64,000 nt of DNA from Pseudomonas abieticivorans (GTDB lineage Bacteria > Pseudomonadota > Gammaproteobacteria > Pseudomonadales > Pseudomonadaceae): positions 3,109,501 through 3,173,500 of the forward strand of contig NZ_CP094975.1 of the NCBI RefSeq assembly GCF_023509015.1. Reading direction: 5' to 3'. The position numbers and the translations under genes were made by a program. Below, piece after piece: positions 45,369 to 55,911 of the stretch (position 1 is its first letter; each line of letters opens with the position of its first letter). The notes under the pieces are model-generated. The model ran no database searches. It saw only the letters and a list, made by a program, of their open reading frames with translations, and was not told where the DNA came from.

Positions 45369-46322
45369 ATGAACATACTCGTTACCGGCGCCACCGGCTT
45401 TCTCGGCCAAGCAGTCAGCAACGCACTGGCCGTATTGCCAGGTACCCAAGTGCTGGGCACCACGCGCGGGGCCGCAGGCTCGGCGCCAAGCCAGGTGCCG
45501 CTGATCGCCGTGGGTGACATCTCGGCCACCACGGATTGGTCGGCAGCCCTTCAGGGCATCGAGGTCGTGGTGCACATTGCCGCCCGCCTGAACCTGGCCA
45601 CCGACACCAGCGCCAACCCGCTGGCCGAATACCGGCGCACCAACCTCGAGGGCACCCTGGCACTGGCGCGGCAGGCGCTGGCGGCCGGTGTTCGGCGCTT
45701 GATCTTCATCAGCTCCGTGGGGGTCAATGGCTCGGTTACCACCGGCACGCCGTTTGACGAGGCCTCGGTACCGGAGCCCGATGGCGACTACGCGCGCTCC
45801 AAGTTCGAGGCCGAGGAGGGCCTGCGCGCGTTGGTGCAGGGCACGACGATGGACGTGGTCCTCATCCGCCCGCCACTGATCTACGCCGCCCACGCGCGGC
45901 GCAATTTCCCGCGATTATTGAAGCTGGTGGATTCCGGCCTGCCGCTGCCCTTCGCCGCGCTCGACAACCGCCGCAGCATGGTCGCCCTGGAAAACCTGGT
46001 GGACTTCATCGTGCTGTGCACGCACCACCCAGATGCGGGCAACCAGTTGTTCCTGATATCCGATGGCGAAGACGCCTCCACGGCGCAGATCGTTCGCTGT
46101 TTGGCCGCCAGCATGGGCCGCACGCCACGGCTGCTTCCGGTGCCGGATGGCTTGATGCGCTGGGGCGCGAAGTTGGTGGGCAAGCAGAACATGTACACCA
46201 CGCTGTGTGCGTCGTTGCAGGTGGACTCTGGCAAGGCGCGCAGGTTGCTGGGGTGGGTGCCGCCGTTGACGCTGGAACAGGCGCTGGGGAAGACGGGGCG
46301 GGAGTATAAACAGGCGAGGTGA
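45369..46322 (+). CDS. NAD-dependent sugar-nucleotide epimerase (SDR, WbpV-like)
   Basis: 317 residues, extended SDR fold: MNILVTGATGFLGQ binds NAD, and YARSKFEAE supplies the Tyr-x-x-x-Lys pair. The second half (LLPVPDGLMRWGAKLVGK, LGWVPPLTLEQALGKT) resembles epimerases encoded beside the WbpL/WecA-type initiating transferase in O-antigen clusters. That transferase is absent here: the next feature is the left att repeat of the conjugative remnant. Substrate not determinable. Confidence 0.85.
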   Translation: MNILVTGATGFLGQAVSNALAVLPGTQVLGTTRGAAGSAPSQVPLIAVGDISATTDWSAALQGIEVVVHIAARLNLATDTSANPLAEYRRTNLEGTLALARQALAAGVRRLIFISSVGVNGSVTTGTPFDEASVPEPDGDYARSKFEAEEGLRALVQGTTMDVVLIRPPLIYAAHARRNFPRLLKLVDSGLPLPFAALDNRRSMVALENLVDFIVLCTHHPDAGNQLFLISDGEDASTAQIVRCLAASMGRTPRLLPVPDGLMRWGAKLVGKQNMYTTLCASLQVDSGKARRLLGWVPPLTLEQALGKTGREYKQAR

Positions 46323-46414
46323 TTGCGCAGGGTAGGGGTGTATTTTATTGAAGTTGAAGTGGACACTTCCGTGTTTTGGAAAGAAATCGGAGTGATCTAA
46401 AACGAGATACCACA

Positions 46415-46495
46415 AACACGAAAGCCGCGCAGTGCGCGGCTTTGAAGGTGGTGGGCCCAGTAGGACTCGAACCTACGACCAAGGGATTATGAGTT
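46415..46495. repeat. Left 81-bp direct repeat (att site) of the tRNA-Ile2 island
   Basis: Identical over 81 bp to 50003-50083. It contains a terminator hairpin (AAAGCCGCGC, agt, GCGCGGCTTT) and the 3' 46 nt of tRNA-Ile2. It marks the displaced original end of the tRNA gene after site-specific integration. Confidence 0.95.
46450..46495 (-). pseudogene. tRNA-Ile2 3' fragment
   Basis: The last 46 nt of tRNA-Ile2, from the anticodon loop through the T arm to CCA, without the 5' half. Not a functional tRNA; it is the displaced 3' end left by integration. Confidence 0.92.
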
Positions 46496-46817
46496 GCTGG
46501 GCGACGTGCCATGCCTAGAGAAGTCGTTCGTAGGTGAACGTAGGTTGGCATAGCTGGAGGCCCCGTAGCACATGGTGTTGAGAGTAGATTGGAGAAGGCT
46601 GCTCAAGCTGAGTATTATACCGGCAATGTACCGCGCTTGGACGACTAAACGCGCCCTCACATGACCCCTACGGGGTAGCTCGTAGGCGGACCTTGTGTGT
46701 GAAAAGTTTGAAGATGAGGATGGGTTTCTCGAGAGCGCCCGCGCTACGCTGCCTTTCGACGAGCTTTATCGTTAGCTCATGGCCTGTGATGGTTCTTGTT
46801 CCCAGGGGGTATCAGAC

Positions 46818-47051
46818 ATGCGTCAATCACTAATTGATTCCATCGGCCGTGAATCCGCCCTCAAACTGATGGACGATGCCGTGTTGCAGGCCATTGACGA
46901 AAACGACAGCTCTGGCGTTTTGCGCAAAGCAAAAACAGCCGAAGTGGTTGATAGCATCCAGTGCGTCGGCGGGGATGGCCGTCAGGCTGCTCCGGTTGCC
47001 GTTCGATCACCAGCATCTCGATCGCTCAGCAAAAAAATCCCTATTGCATGA
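46818..47051 (+). CDS. Small hypothetical protein of the island
   Basis: 77 residues from the ATG at 46818, preceded by AGGGGG. Begins MRQSLIDSIGRESALKLMDDAVLQAIDEND, a charged helical stretch, then a poorly structured tail with many Ser and Ala. The tail may result from decay of a longer gene. I do not recognise a family. Confidence 0.4.
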   Translation: MRQSLIDSIGRESALKLMDDAVLQAIDENDSSGVLRKAKTAEVVDSIQCVGGDGRQAAPVAVRSPASRSLSKKIPIA

Positions 47052-47171
47052 TGAGACTGGACCTAGTTCGGCAGCCTATCGCTGAGCTAGGGGTGCTCGC
47101 AGAATTCGGGAAATTGTAGCTTAAGCCCACGTCTGATTGATTTGTTGTGATTTATAAAATACAATCTGCCG

Positions 47172-47471
47172 ATGATCGGAATCAAACAAACCGCTACTTT
47201 CATGACTTGGGAAAGCAAGCTGAAGGATCAGCGGGCGAAGGCCGCAATTGCCGCCCGCATCTTCCGCTTGGCGAACGGTCTACCCGGCGACGTGTCACCC
47301 GTCGGTCAGGGAGTGAGCGAGTTGAGAATTCACTATGGCCCTGGCTATCGGGTGTACTTCCAACAGCGCGGGACGGAAATCGTCATCCTGCTATGTGGTG
47401 GAGACAAGAGCAGTCAGGCAAGGGACATAGAAACGGCGAAACGCCTGGCAAATGAGTGGAGGCCACAATGA
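47172..47471 (+). CDS. HigB/RelE-like toxin (phage-derived Gp49-like family)
   Basis: 99 residues: WESKLKDQRAKAAIAARIFRLANGLPGDVSPVGQGVSELRIHYGPGYRVYF and LLCGGDKSSQARDIETAKRLA are the signature of the addiction-module killer proteins (RelE superfamily mRNA interferases). The gene order toxin-antitoxin with a 4-bp overlap (ATGA) is typical of HigBA types. It is preceded by an AT-rich region with TATAAA at 47153. Confidence 0.88.
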   Translation: MIGIKQTATFMTWESKLKDQRAKAAIAARIFRLANGLPGDVSPVGQGVSELRIHYGPGYRVYFQQRGTEIVILLCGGDKSSQARDIETAKRLANEWRPQ

Positions 47472-47758
47472 CCGAGCCAATTTATGACTACGACCCCGCG
47501 CAAGCGCTGGACGGCCCGGAAGCGATAGCGGTGTTTATCGCGGACGCTCTGGACACTGGAGACGCTGCCTACATCGCTAAGGCTATGGGAGTGGTTGCCC
47601 GCGCCAAGGGGATGACCGAGCTGGCCAAGGAAACAGGGTTGGCCAGAGAGCAACTTTACAAGTCGTTCAGCGAGCACGGGAACCCTACACTGAAAACCAT
47701 GCTGGTAGTGATGCGAGCGCTGGGAGTTGATTTGACCGCCCGCCCGCATGCGCAGTAG
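47468..47758 (+). CDS. HigA-like antitoxin (HTH)
   Basis: 96 residues. The partner of the preceding toxin, with the N-terminus YDYDPAQALDGPEAIAVFIADAL and a helix-turn-helix (MTELAKETGLAREQLYKSFSEHGNPTLKTMLVVMRALG) typical of the probable addiction module antidote family. Starts at ATG 47468 overlapping the toxin stop. It probably represses its own operon. The ~196 bp behind it contain no gene that I recognise. Confidence 0.88.
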   Translation: MTEPIYDYDPAQALDGPEAIAVFIADALDTGDAAYIAKAMGVVARAKGMTELAKETGLAREQLYKSFSEHGNPTLKTMLVVMRALGVDLTARPHAQ

Positions 47759-47954
47759 GAACAGGCCCAGTTGAAGTAAACCTATAGGTGCCAGGCCAGC
47801 ACCCTGCGTAACGTCAGGATAGGGCCGATCCCGGCGCTTCTGATGTTTCGCCAGCAACCTCTGTGTCCTAAACCTGACAGGTTGCATGATTAACGTACGG
47901 TTCTGTACGTATTCTCTAATGTCTCCAGGTTGAGGGCTTTGAATTCAGATAGCT

Positions 47955-48170
47955 CTACTCGGGCTTATGAGTTTCAAAAGGCGCATGTTCAGCCGCTGCC
48001 GGAGTAGGTTTACGTACCCCAAGCTCCGTCAAAGTAATTACCCCATTTGCCTGCAAAATTGATTGAAGCGTCGTGCGTGTAACGAATGCGGGTAAGGAAA
48101 CGCTGACATCGTCCTGTTCGTCAATGAAGTGCGGTTCTACTGGAGAGGTGGGCTTCATTCTTCTGCTCAT
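47955..48170 (-). CDS. Small hypothetical protein of the island
   Basis: 71 residues from an ATG at 48170, 55 bp behind the broken trbL on the same strand. Acidic middle and Pro-rich C-terminus; the segment FVTRTTLQSILQANGVITLTELGV looks like a small helical or HTH-like unit. No family recognised. Confidence 0.4.
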   Translation of the reverse strand: MSRRMKPTSPVEPHFIDEQDDVSVSLPAFVTRTTLQSILQANGVITLTELGVRKPTPAAAEHAPFETHKPE

Positions 48171-48225
48171 GTACCTGTGGGTGGGAAAGACCGCCGCAGT
48201 CAAACTGCGACGGTGCCAGTAAAGC

Positions 48226-49552
48226 CTAATCCCGCGGTGGACTTTTGTTAACGAAGTCCGAAATTTCATCAGAGCGAGCGCTCAAACTATCACCCTCAAA
48301 CAAAGGGTTGTCGCCAGCTTGCGACTTTTTGCTGCTTTCATCAATTGCCGTTGCTAGCCTTCCCCCCGCTGTGCCTGCTATCGCGGCACTTGCCTGGCTG
48401 CTCAAGCTGTGACCCTCATGATCGGCAATAACCGATCCTGCTTGAGCCGCCAGCCTTTCGGCGGTCGCCACTCTCGATGTATAGCCCGATTCCTGCCCGC
48501 TGCCTGAACCCATAGCTCGTGCGAAAGCCGAAGACCCTACGCCGCTCGACGTCGGCAGTTCGCCGGAGTCTCCCATCAAGCTACCGCTGTCGTTTGAAGT
48601 GCTTTCCATACTTGCCTGAGCCGATTTGAAAGCTGCACTGAGTGCCGAAGCGCCTCCCGCTAACTCATTAGCTCCCGCCAGTGCGGCACTTCCTGCTGAC
48701 GCTACCGCTGATGCCGCCATTGTGGCTGCCCCCAGCGCGGCTCCTGCACCGAAGCTGCCGATCCCTGAGGCTTGCCCGCCAGCACCGACGATGCCAGCCA
48801 GCATGGGCGGGAGCTTGTTGACCAGCGTGAGCAATATCGCGGAAGCCACAAGCAGTACGCAGAGGCTATTCAGGTCGGGCGTTCCAACCTCAAACGCCTT
48901 GTAGTACTGGTCCAGGAATGACTTACCTACGCCTATCAGAAATGTCATGGTGAAAAGCTGGATGCCCACGCCAAGCACGGTTTTATAGAAGTTGATTGCG
49001 ATATCCGAGGTCCAGCGGCTACCGCCAAATCCTAAGAGGAAGATACCTGCGTAAGCGAGCAACCATGCCGATACGAGCAACAGGAGCATATTGACCGCGA
49101 TCAGCGCCAGTATCACCAGCACCACGATAGCGGCGGCAAGCATCAGCGCTGTAACTACCGGATACATCACCGACGAGGATTCCCCGACCTTCGTGAGAAT
49201 ATTGAAACCGATGTCTATGATGCTTGATGGCGACAAGCCGCTACCTAGCCCAGAGGCGTTCGCACTGATGGCGCGCATGGTGTCGATGATGGCTAGTGAT
49301 ATAGCTGGGCCATTGATGAGTAGCCACCAAAAGAATCCCAACGTACCAAAGAAGCGGATGGTCTCGGCAAAGAAAGCCTGTATATCAGCGCTCCTGAGTA
49401 CCATCAGGCTCGGATCGCCAAGTGACCGCAACCGTCGAAAAGCTATCGAGGATTTTGTTGAGCATGTTACCGCTGTCTAGGCTGGCTGGCTGAGCGGTAT
49501 GACTGAATACCAGTGTGATGAGTAATAGGTAGATGGCGGATAGCTTCTTCAT
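48226..49552 (-). pseudogene. trbL: trbL (P-type conjugal transfer protein), broken by an internal deletion/frameshift
   Basis: The ATG at 49552 opens a signal-peptide-like N-terminus (MKKLSAIYLLLITLVFSHTA, then ILDSFSTVAVTW) that stops at 49385. The rest of TrbL continues in another frame from about 49416 to 48226 (MVLRSADIQAFFAETIRF, about six membrane segments, a Gly/Ala/Ser-rich tail). Compared with TrbL as I remember it, the first membrane segment between VTW and the LRSADI region is missing, so a deletion shifted the frame. TrbL is the inner-membrane VirB6-like core of the mating channel. Confidence 0.8.
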
Positions 49553-49555
49553 GAG

Positions 49556-49753
49556 TCACCATTTCCTGTCTGTGCTTTGGGTGTTTCCATGCCCTAGGAC
49601 GCAGCCTGCATCTGTGGCGGGGCCGCTCCGCTGTAACTGCCGCCCATCTGAGCCATGGCATTCGGCGGGCTTGGCGTCGTTCTGTGCATCGCAGCCGCTC
49701 ATGAGCAGTACTGCGAGCGCTATACCGAAGATAAGTCGAATAGGTAGGCTCAT
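49556..49753 (-). CDS. trbK: TrbK-like entry-exclusion lipoprotein
   Basis: 65 residues with a lipoprotein signal MSLPIRLIFGIALAVLLMSGC (Cys21 lipidated) and a short polar rest. In P-type systems trbK lies between trbJ and trbL, exactly as here, and prevents entry of a second copy of the element. Identification rests mainly on place and lipobox. Confidence 0.7.
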   Translation of the reverse strand: MSLPIRLIFGIALAVLLMSGCDAQNDAKPAECHGSDGRQLQRSGPATDAGCVLGHGNTQSTDRKW

Positions 49754-49757
49754 TTCC

Positions 49758-49940
49758 TCACCACTCTTTGTCGCTGCTTTTGCTATTACGACCCGCAAGC
49801 GCTTTGTTACTAGCTGCAAGCCTTTGAGCATCACGATCAGCTTCAATCTGTGCGCTGGTGGCGAGAGCATTTTGCTGAGCGATTAGCAGGCTGCGAATTT
49901 GTAGAAGCTGGTTGGTTTGAGCGCTGGCCAGCTGATTCCC
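49758..49940 (-). pseudogene. trbJ: trbJ 3' fragment
   Basis: About 60 codons in frame read GNQLASAQTNQLLQIRSLLI, then a Gln/Ala-rich helical end closing at 49758. This is the C-terminal helix of TrbJ, the VirB5-like pilus-tip protein. Upstream of about 49940 the similarity stops and the sequence goes over into the att repeat, so the gene was cut by the deletion that removed most of the element. Confidence 0.75.
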
Positions 49941-50002
49941 CCGGCACTGTACCGATTTTGTACCTTTGGGCCATAGGACTGTATTAGTGGAGAACCACCC
50001 AA

Positions 50003-50114
<112 letters not shown>

Positions 50115-50129
50115 TCAGTAGGTCGCGGA

Positions 50130-53100
50130 TTATAACGACGGTTTCTCGACAGTGCTATCCGAAACGTCTGAAAAACTCATACGAAGAAATGTAGCAGCGA
50201 ACTCTTCTGCGGGCAGCGGCAGGCTGACGATGTAGCCTTGGATCTGTTCGCAGCCTTCGGCAGCCAGGAATTCCTGTTGGGCTTGGGTCTCCACGCCTTC
50301 GGCGATCACGGTCAGTTGCATGCTGCGGCCCAGGGCGATGATGGCGCGTACGATGGCGGCGTCGTGGGGGTCGTCGGGCAGGCCGCGGACGAACGACTGG
50401 TCGATCTTGAGGATGTCCAGCGGCAAGCGCTTGAGGTAGCTGAGCGAGGAGTAGCCGGTGCCGAAGTCGTCGATTGCCAGTTGCACGCCCAGGCGCTTGA
50501 GTTGGTGTAGCACGGCCAGGGCTTCTTCGGCCTGGCTCATGATGAAGTTTTCGGTGATTTCCAGTTGCAGGCAATCGGGCTTGAGGTGCGCCTCCTTGAG
50601 CAGTTGTTCGATGCGCCGCAACAGGTTGGGCTGGCGCAATTGCGCGCCGGCCAGGTTCACGGACAGTGGCCCGAAGGCCTTGTAGCTAAGGTTCCACTCG
50701 CGCATTTGCTGGCAGGCCCGCTCCAGTACCCAGTCGCCCAGTTGCAGGATCATGCCGTTTTCTTCGGCCAGCGGAATGAAGTGCTCGGGCGGCACGTCGC
50801 CGAAGCTTGGGTGGGTCCAGCGGATCAAGGCTTCGGCGCCGACCAGGCTTTGGGTCTTGAGGCTGAACTTGGGTTGGTACGCCAGGCTCAGTTCGTTGCG
50901 CTCAATGGCGCGGCGCAGTTCGTGCTCCAGGGCGACGCGTTCGGTGGCTTGTGCCGTGAGGTCGCGCGTGTAGCATTCGACGCGGTTGCGGCCCTTGGCC
51001 TTGGAGCGGTACATGGCGGCGTCGGCGTTTTTGATCAGGGTGGCCACGTCGGTGCCATCCTGGGGGTACAGGCTGGTGCCGATGCTGGCGCTGGTGAAGA
51101 ACTCGTGCTCACCGGCCTGGAATGGCGCGGCAAAACACGCCAGCAGCTTGTTGGCGATGTTTTCCGCGTCGCCTGCGTGCTGCAGGCCCGGCAGCAGGAT
51201 GATGAACTCGTCGCCGCCCAGGCGCGCCACGGTATCGATGTCGCGTACCTGTTCCTTGAGGCGCTGGGCGATGCCTTTTAGCAGCAGGTCGCCCACTGGG
51301 TGGCCGAGGCTGTCATTGATGTGTTTGAAGCGGTCCAGGTCCAGGAACAGCACTGCGCCCTGGCCGCTGCCGTCTTGTTGCAGGGTCAGCGAAGCCTGCA
51401 GGCGGCTTTCGAACAGGGTGCGGTTGGGCAGCCCGGTCAGTGGGTCGTGGTGCGCCTGGTAGTCGAGCCGGGCCTGGGCGTGCTTGAGGCTGGAGATGTC
51501 GGCGAATACCGCGACAAAGTGGGTCACTTCGTCTTCGGCGGTGCGTACCGCGCTGATGGTCAGCCAGCAGGGGTATAGCTCGCCGTTTTTGCGACGGTTA
51601 CTGATTTCACCCTGCCAATGGCCGTCGGCCGCCAGTTGGTGCCACATGGCCACGTAGAAGGCGCTGTCGTGCTGGCCAGAGGCGAGCAGGCGCGGGGTTT
51701 CACCCAAGGCCTCGGTTTCGCTGTAGCCGGTGATCTCGCTGAAGGCGCGGTTAACCGCGCTGATGCGTTGGCGGGTATCGGTGATCAGCACGCCTTCGGC
51801 GGTGCTTTCGAACACCGTGGCGGCCAATTGCAGTTTCTCTTGCATCAGGTGGCGCTCGGTGATGTCCCGAGCCATGGTCAGCATGCAATCTTCGCCGCCG
51901 ATGGGCAGCGGCCGGGCAGACACTTCGCACAAACGGATCTCACCGTCGTTGCGGCGGATCAGGCAGCTGAAGTCGCGCACGAAACCGTCTTCCTGAAGCT
52001 TGTGCAGGAGCCGCTTGCGTTCATTGAGGTCAACCCAGATGCCCAAGTCCAGCGTCGAGCGGTCGATAGACATGCCGCTGTTGTAGCCGGTGATGCGGGT
52101 AAAGCCCTCGTTGACCTCCAGCAGCAGGCCGTCGCTTTGCCGGGTCAGCAGCAGGCCATCGGGAGAGGCGTGGAAGGCCTTGGCGAATTTTTCTTCGGAT
52201 ATCTGCAATTGTTGCTGGGTTTGCTTGAGCTGGGTGATGTCGCGCACCACCACCACCAGTGCCGGCGTGGTTTCCAGTTCGAAGGGCTCGGCAGAGATCA
52301 GCCCGGTAAAGGTCTGGCCGTTATTGCGGCGAAAGGGCAGTTCCAGGTTGCGGATGCTGCCGGCCTGCAGGCGTTGCAGCAGGCCGGGGCCGATGCCTTC
52401 GATGCCCCAGATGTTCAGCTCGGTGGCGGTCAGGCCGATGACGTCGGCGGCGCTCAGGCCAATCTGTTCTTCAAAGGCTTCGTTGACCTCCAGCAGGCAG
52501 CCATCGCTGAGCCGGGCGATCACCAGGATGTCCGGGCATTGGCGGAACACCGAGGCAAACTTCTGCTCGGACAGGCGCAGCGCGTCCTCGGTGCGTTTGG
52601 TTTCGCTGATGTCGATCATCAGGCCGCGCATCACCGGCCGCTCGCCATGTTCGATCAGGCTGACGATATCGCGAACCCACAGCGTGCGGCCGTCGGCCGT
52701 GATCACGCGGTAGTCCAGGCTGTGGTTGCGCCCGGCAGAGGTTTGCGCTTCGCAAAAAGCCTCGGCCCATAGCGCGTCCTGGGGGTGCAGGATGCTGTGC
52801 CAGAAGCCCGGCTTGAGCCATTGGCTGAGGGGGTAGCCCAGCAGGGCCTCGGCGTGGGGCGATACATAGCTGTAGGTGTAGTCCGTGGTGCGCGCTTCCC
52901 AGGCAATGGCCGAAAGGCTTTCGACCAGGCCGCGATAGTGGTATTCGCTGCTGCGCAGTTCTTGCTCCAGGGCCACGCGACGAGAAATTTCCGAGCTCAG
53001 CCGGCGGTTGATCCGGATGACTACGGCCAGCACGGTAAACAACAGCAGCAGCGCCGGGGTGCCATATTTGAGGGCCTCCATCCAGTAGCTGCGATGGTCG

Positions 53101-53864
53101 ATGACTTGGCCCACCCAATGCTCCTGGATGGCAGCGATCTCGCTGGGGCTCATGTCGGCGATCACCTTGTCCAGGATACCCACCAGGATGTTCTCGTCGC
53201 TGGGCACACCCATGGCCAGTTGATAGCGGAATGGGGTTTCGCCGCTGACGTAGAGGCCTTCGAGTTTCAGCTGGCGCAGGCTCCATACGCTGGACGCCAA
53301 GTCGCCGACCACGGCATCCACTTGGCCGGTCGCCAGTGCCTGCAGGGTCGAGCTGACGTTGGGCAGTGCGACCAAGTTCAGGTCGGGGTTGTGGGTGCGC
53401 AGCAGTTCGTGCGGTGCATAGTCGGCGACCACGGCGACTTTCAGGCCGTACAGGTCCTGCAGGTTGCGCGGCTGCGGGCCGCCCCGGTGGGCCAGGATAA
53501 CGATGGGGAAGTCGAGGTAGGGGCGGGTGAACGACAGGTAAGTCTGGCGCTCCGGGGTCGACATGATCCCGGGCAGCAGGTCGAGCTCGCGCTGTTTGGC
53601 CTGCTGGAGCACGGCGCTCCAGCTGCTGGGTTCGATTGGGGTCAAATGCACGCCCAGCCGGGCCTCGACCACCTTGATGTAGTCGGCGGCCAGGCCTTGG
53701 TAGGTGCCGTTTTCGTCGCGAAACTCGAACGGCGGCCATGATGCATCGACCCCCAGGCGCAATTGCGGATGGGCAGCCAGCCATGTCCGCTCTTGGTCAC
53801 TCAGGGTCAGGGCATTGGCCATTGCAGTCCAGGCGATTAAGGACAGCAAAAGCAACACGCGCAT
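50130..53864 (-). CDS. Periplasmic-sensor PAS/GGDEF/EAL c-di-GMP protein
   Basis: 1244 residues. A signal sequence and a solute-binding-like domain (about 20-265: LRLGVDASWPPFEF, DLLPGIMSTPERQTYLSFT) resemble amino-acid-binding sensor modules. One membrane segment follows near 270-290, then four PAS domains, GGDEF (RLGGDEF, with RDID inhibitory site five residues before it) and EAL (GAEALIRW, LEITENF, IDDFGTGYSSL, LKIDQSF). Both catalytic halves look intact, so it could make or degrade c-di-GMP depending on its ligand. Confidence 0.93.
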   Translation of the reverse strand: MRVLLLLSLIAWTAMANALTLSDQERTWLAAHPQLRLGVDASWPPFEFRDENGTYQGLAADYIKVVEARLGVHLTPIEPSSWSAVLQQAKQRELDLLPGIMSTPERQTYLSFTRPYLDFPIVILAHRGGPQPRNLQDLYGLKVAVVADYAPHELLRTHNPDLNLVALPNVSSTLQALATGQVDAVVGDLASSVWSLRQLKLEGLYVSGETPFRYQLAMGVPSDENILVGILDKVIADMSPSEIAAIQEHWVGQVIDHRSYWMEALKYGTPALLLLFTVLAVVIRINRRLSSEISRRVALEQELRSSEYHYRGLVESLSAIAWEARTTDYTYSYVSPHAEALLGYPLSQWLKPGFWHSILHPQDALWAEAFCEAQTSAGRNHSLDYRVITADGRTLWVRDIVSLIEHGERPVMRGLMIDISETKRTEDALRLSEQKFASVFRQCPDILVIARLSDGCLLEVNEAFEEQIGLSAADVIGLTATELNIWGIEGIGPGLLQRLQAGSIRNLELPFRRNNGQTFTGLISAEPFELETTPALVVVVRDITQLKQTQQQLQISEEKFAKAFHASPDGLLLTRQSDGLLLEVNEGFTRITGYNSGMSIDRSTLDLGIWVDLNERKRLLHKLQEDGFVRDFSCLIRRNDGEIRLCEVSARPLPIGGEDCMLTMARDITERHLMQEKLQLAATVFESTAEGVLITDTRQRISAVNRAFSEITGYSETEALGETPRLLASGQHDSAFYVAMWHQLAADGHWQGEISNRRKNGELYPCWLTISAVRTAEDEVTHFVAVFADISSLKHAQARLDYQAHHDPLTGLPNRTLFESRLQASLTLQQDGSGQGAVLFLDLDRFKHINDSLGHPVGDLLLKGIAQRLKEQVRDIDTVARLGGDEFIILLPGLQHAGDAENIANKLLACFAAPFQAGEHEFFTSASIGTSLYPQDGTDVATLIKNADAAMYRSKAKGRNRVECYTRDLTAQATERVALEHELRRAIERNELSLAYQPKFSLKTQSLVGAEALIRWTHPSFGDVPPEHFIPLAEENGMILQLGDWVLERACQQMREWNLSYKAFGPLSVNLAGAQLRQPNLLRRIEQLLKEAHLKPDCLQLEITENFIMSQAEEALAVLHQLKRLGVQLAIDDFGTGYSSLSYLKRLPLDILKIDQSFVRGLPDDPHDAAIVRAIIALGRSMQLTVIAEGVETQAQQEFLAAEGCEQIQGYIVSLPLPAEEFAATFLRMSFSDVSDSTVEKPSL

Positions 53865-53964
53865 GAAGGCCTCATTACACCGGGGAAATGATTCGAGTGT
53901 AGACGGGTCGGGCGTGCAGGGGAGGGGCGGGCAGGATCTTTTGCAGGCTTAATGCCATAAAACA

Positions 53965-53989
53965 AAACCCCCGGCTGGGCCGGGGGTTT
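53965..53989 (-). terminator. rpoD terminator
   Basis: AAACCCCCGGC (53965-53975), TGG, GCCGGGGGTTT (53979-53989), 5 bp behind the rpoD stop; minus-strand continuation TTGTTTT. Confidence 0.9.
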
Positions 53990-53993
53990 GGTA

Positions 53994-55844
<1,851 letters not shown>

Positions 55845-55911
55845 AACACCCTATCCACTGAAGGTCTTGGCGGGCAAAAAACAAGCCGAGGATTATACCC
55901 GAGCTAGGACC

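Noticed and set aside
46450..46495. A second tRNA gene
   Set aside because: Only the 3' half is present; the 5' acceptor strand and D arm are missing.
46501..46640. Possible integrase fragment next to the left att
   Set aside because: One minus-strand frame is open here and a TATAAT box is present, but no integrase motif can be recognised.
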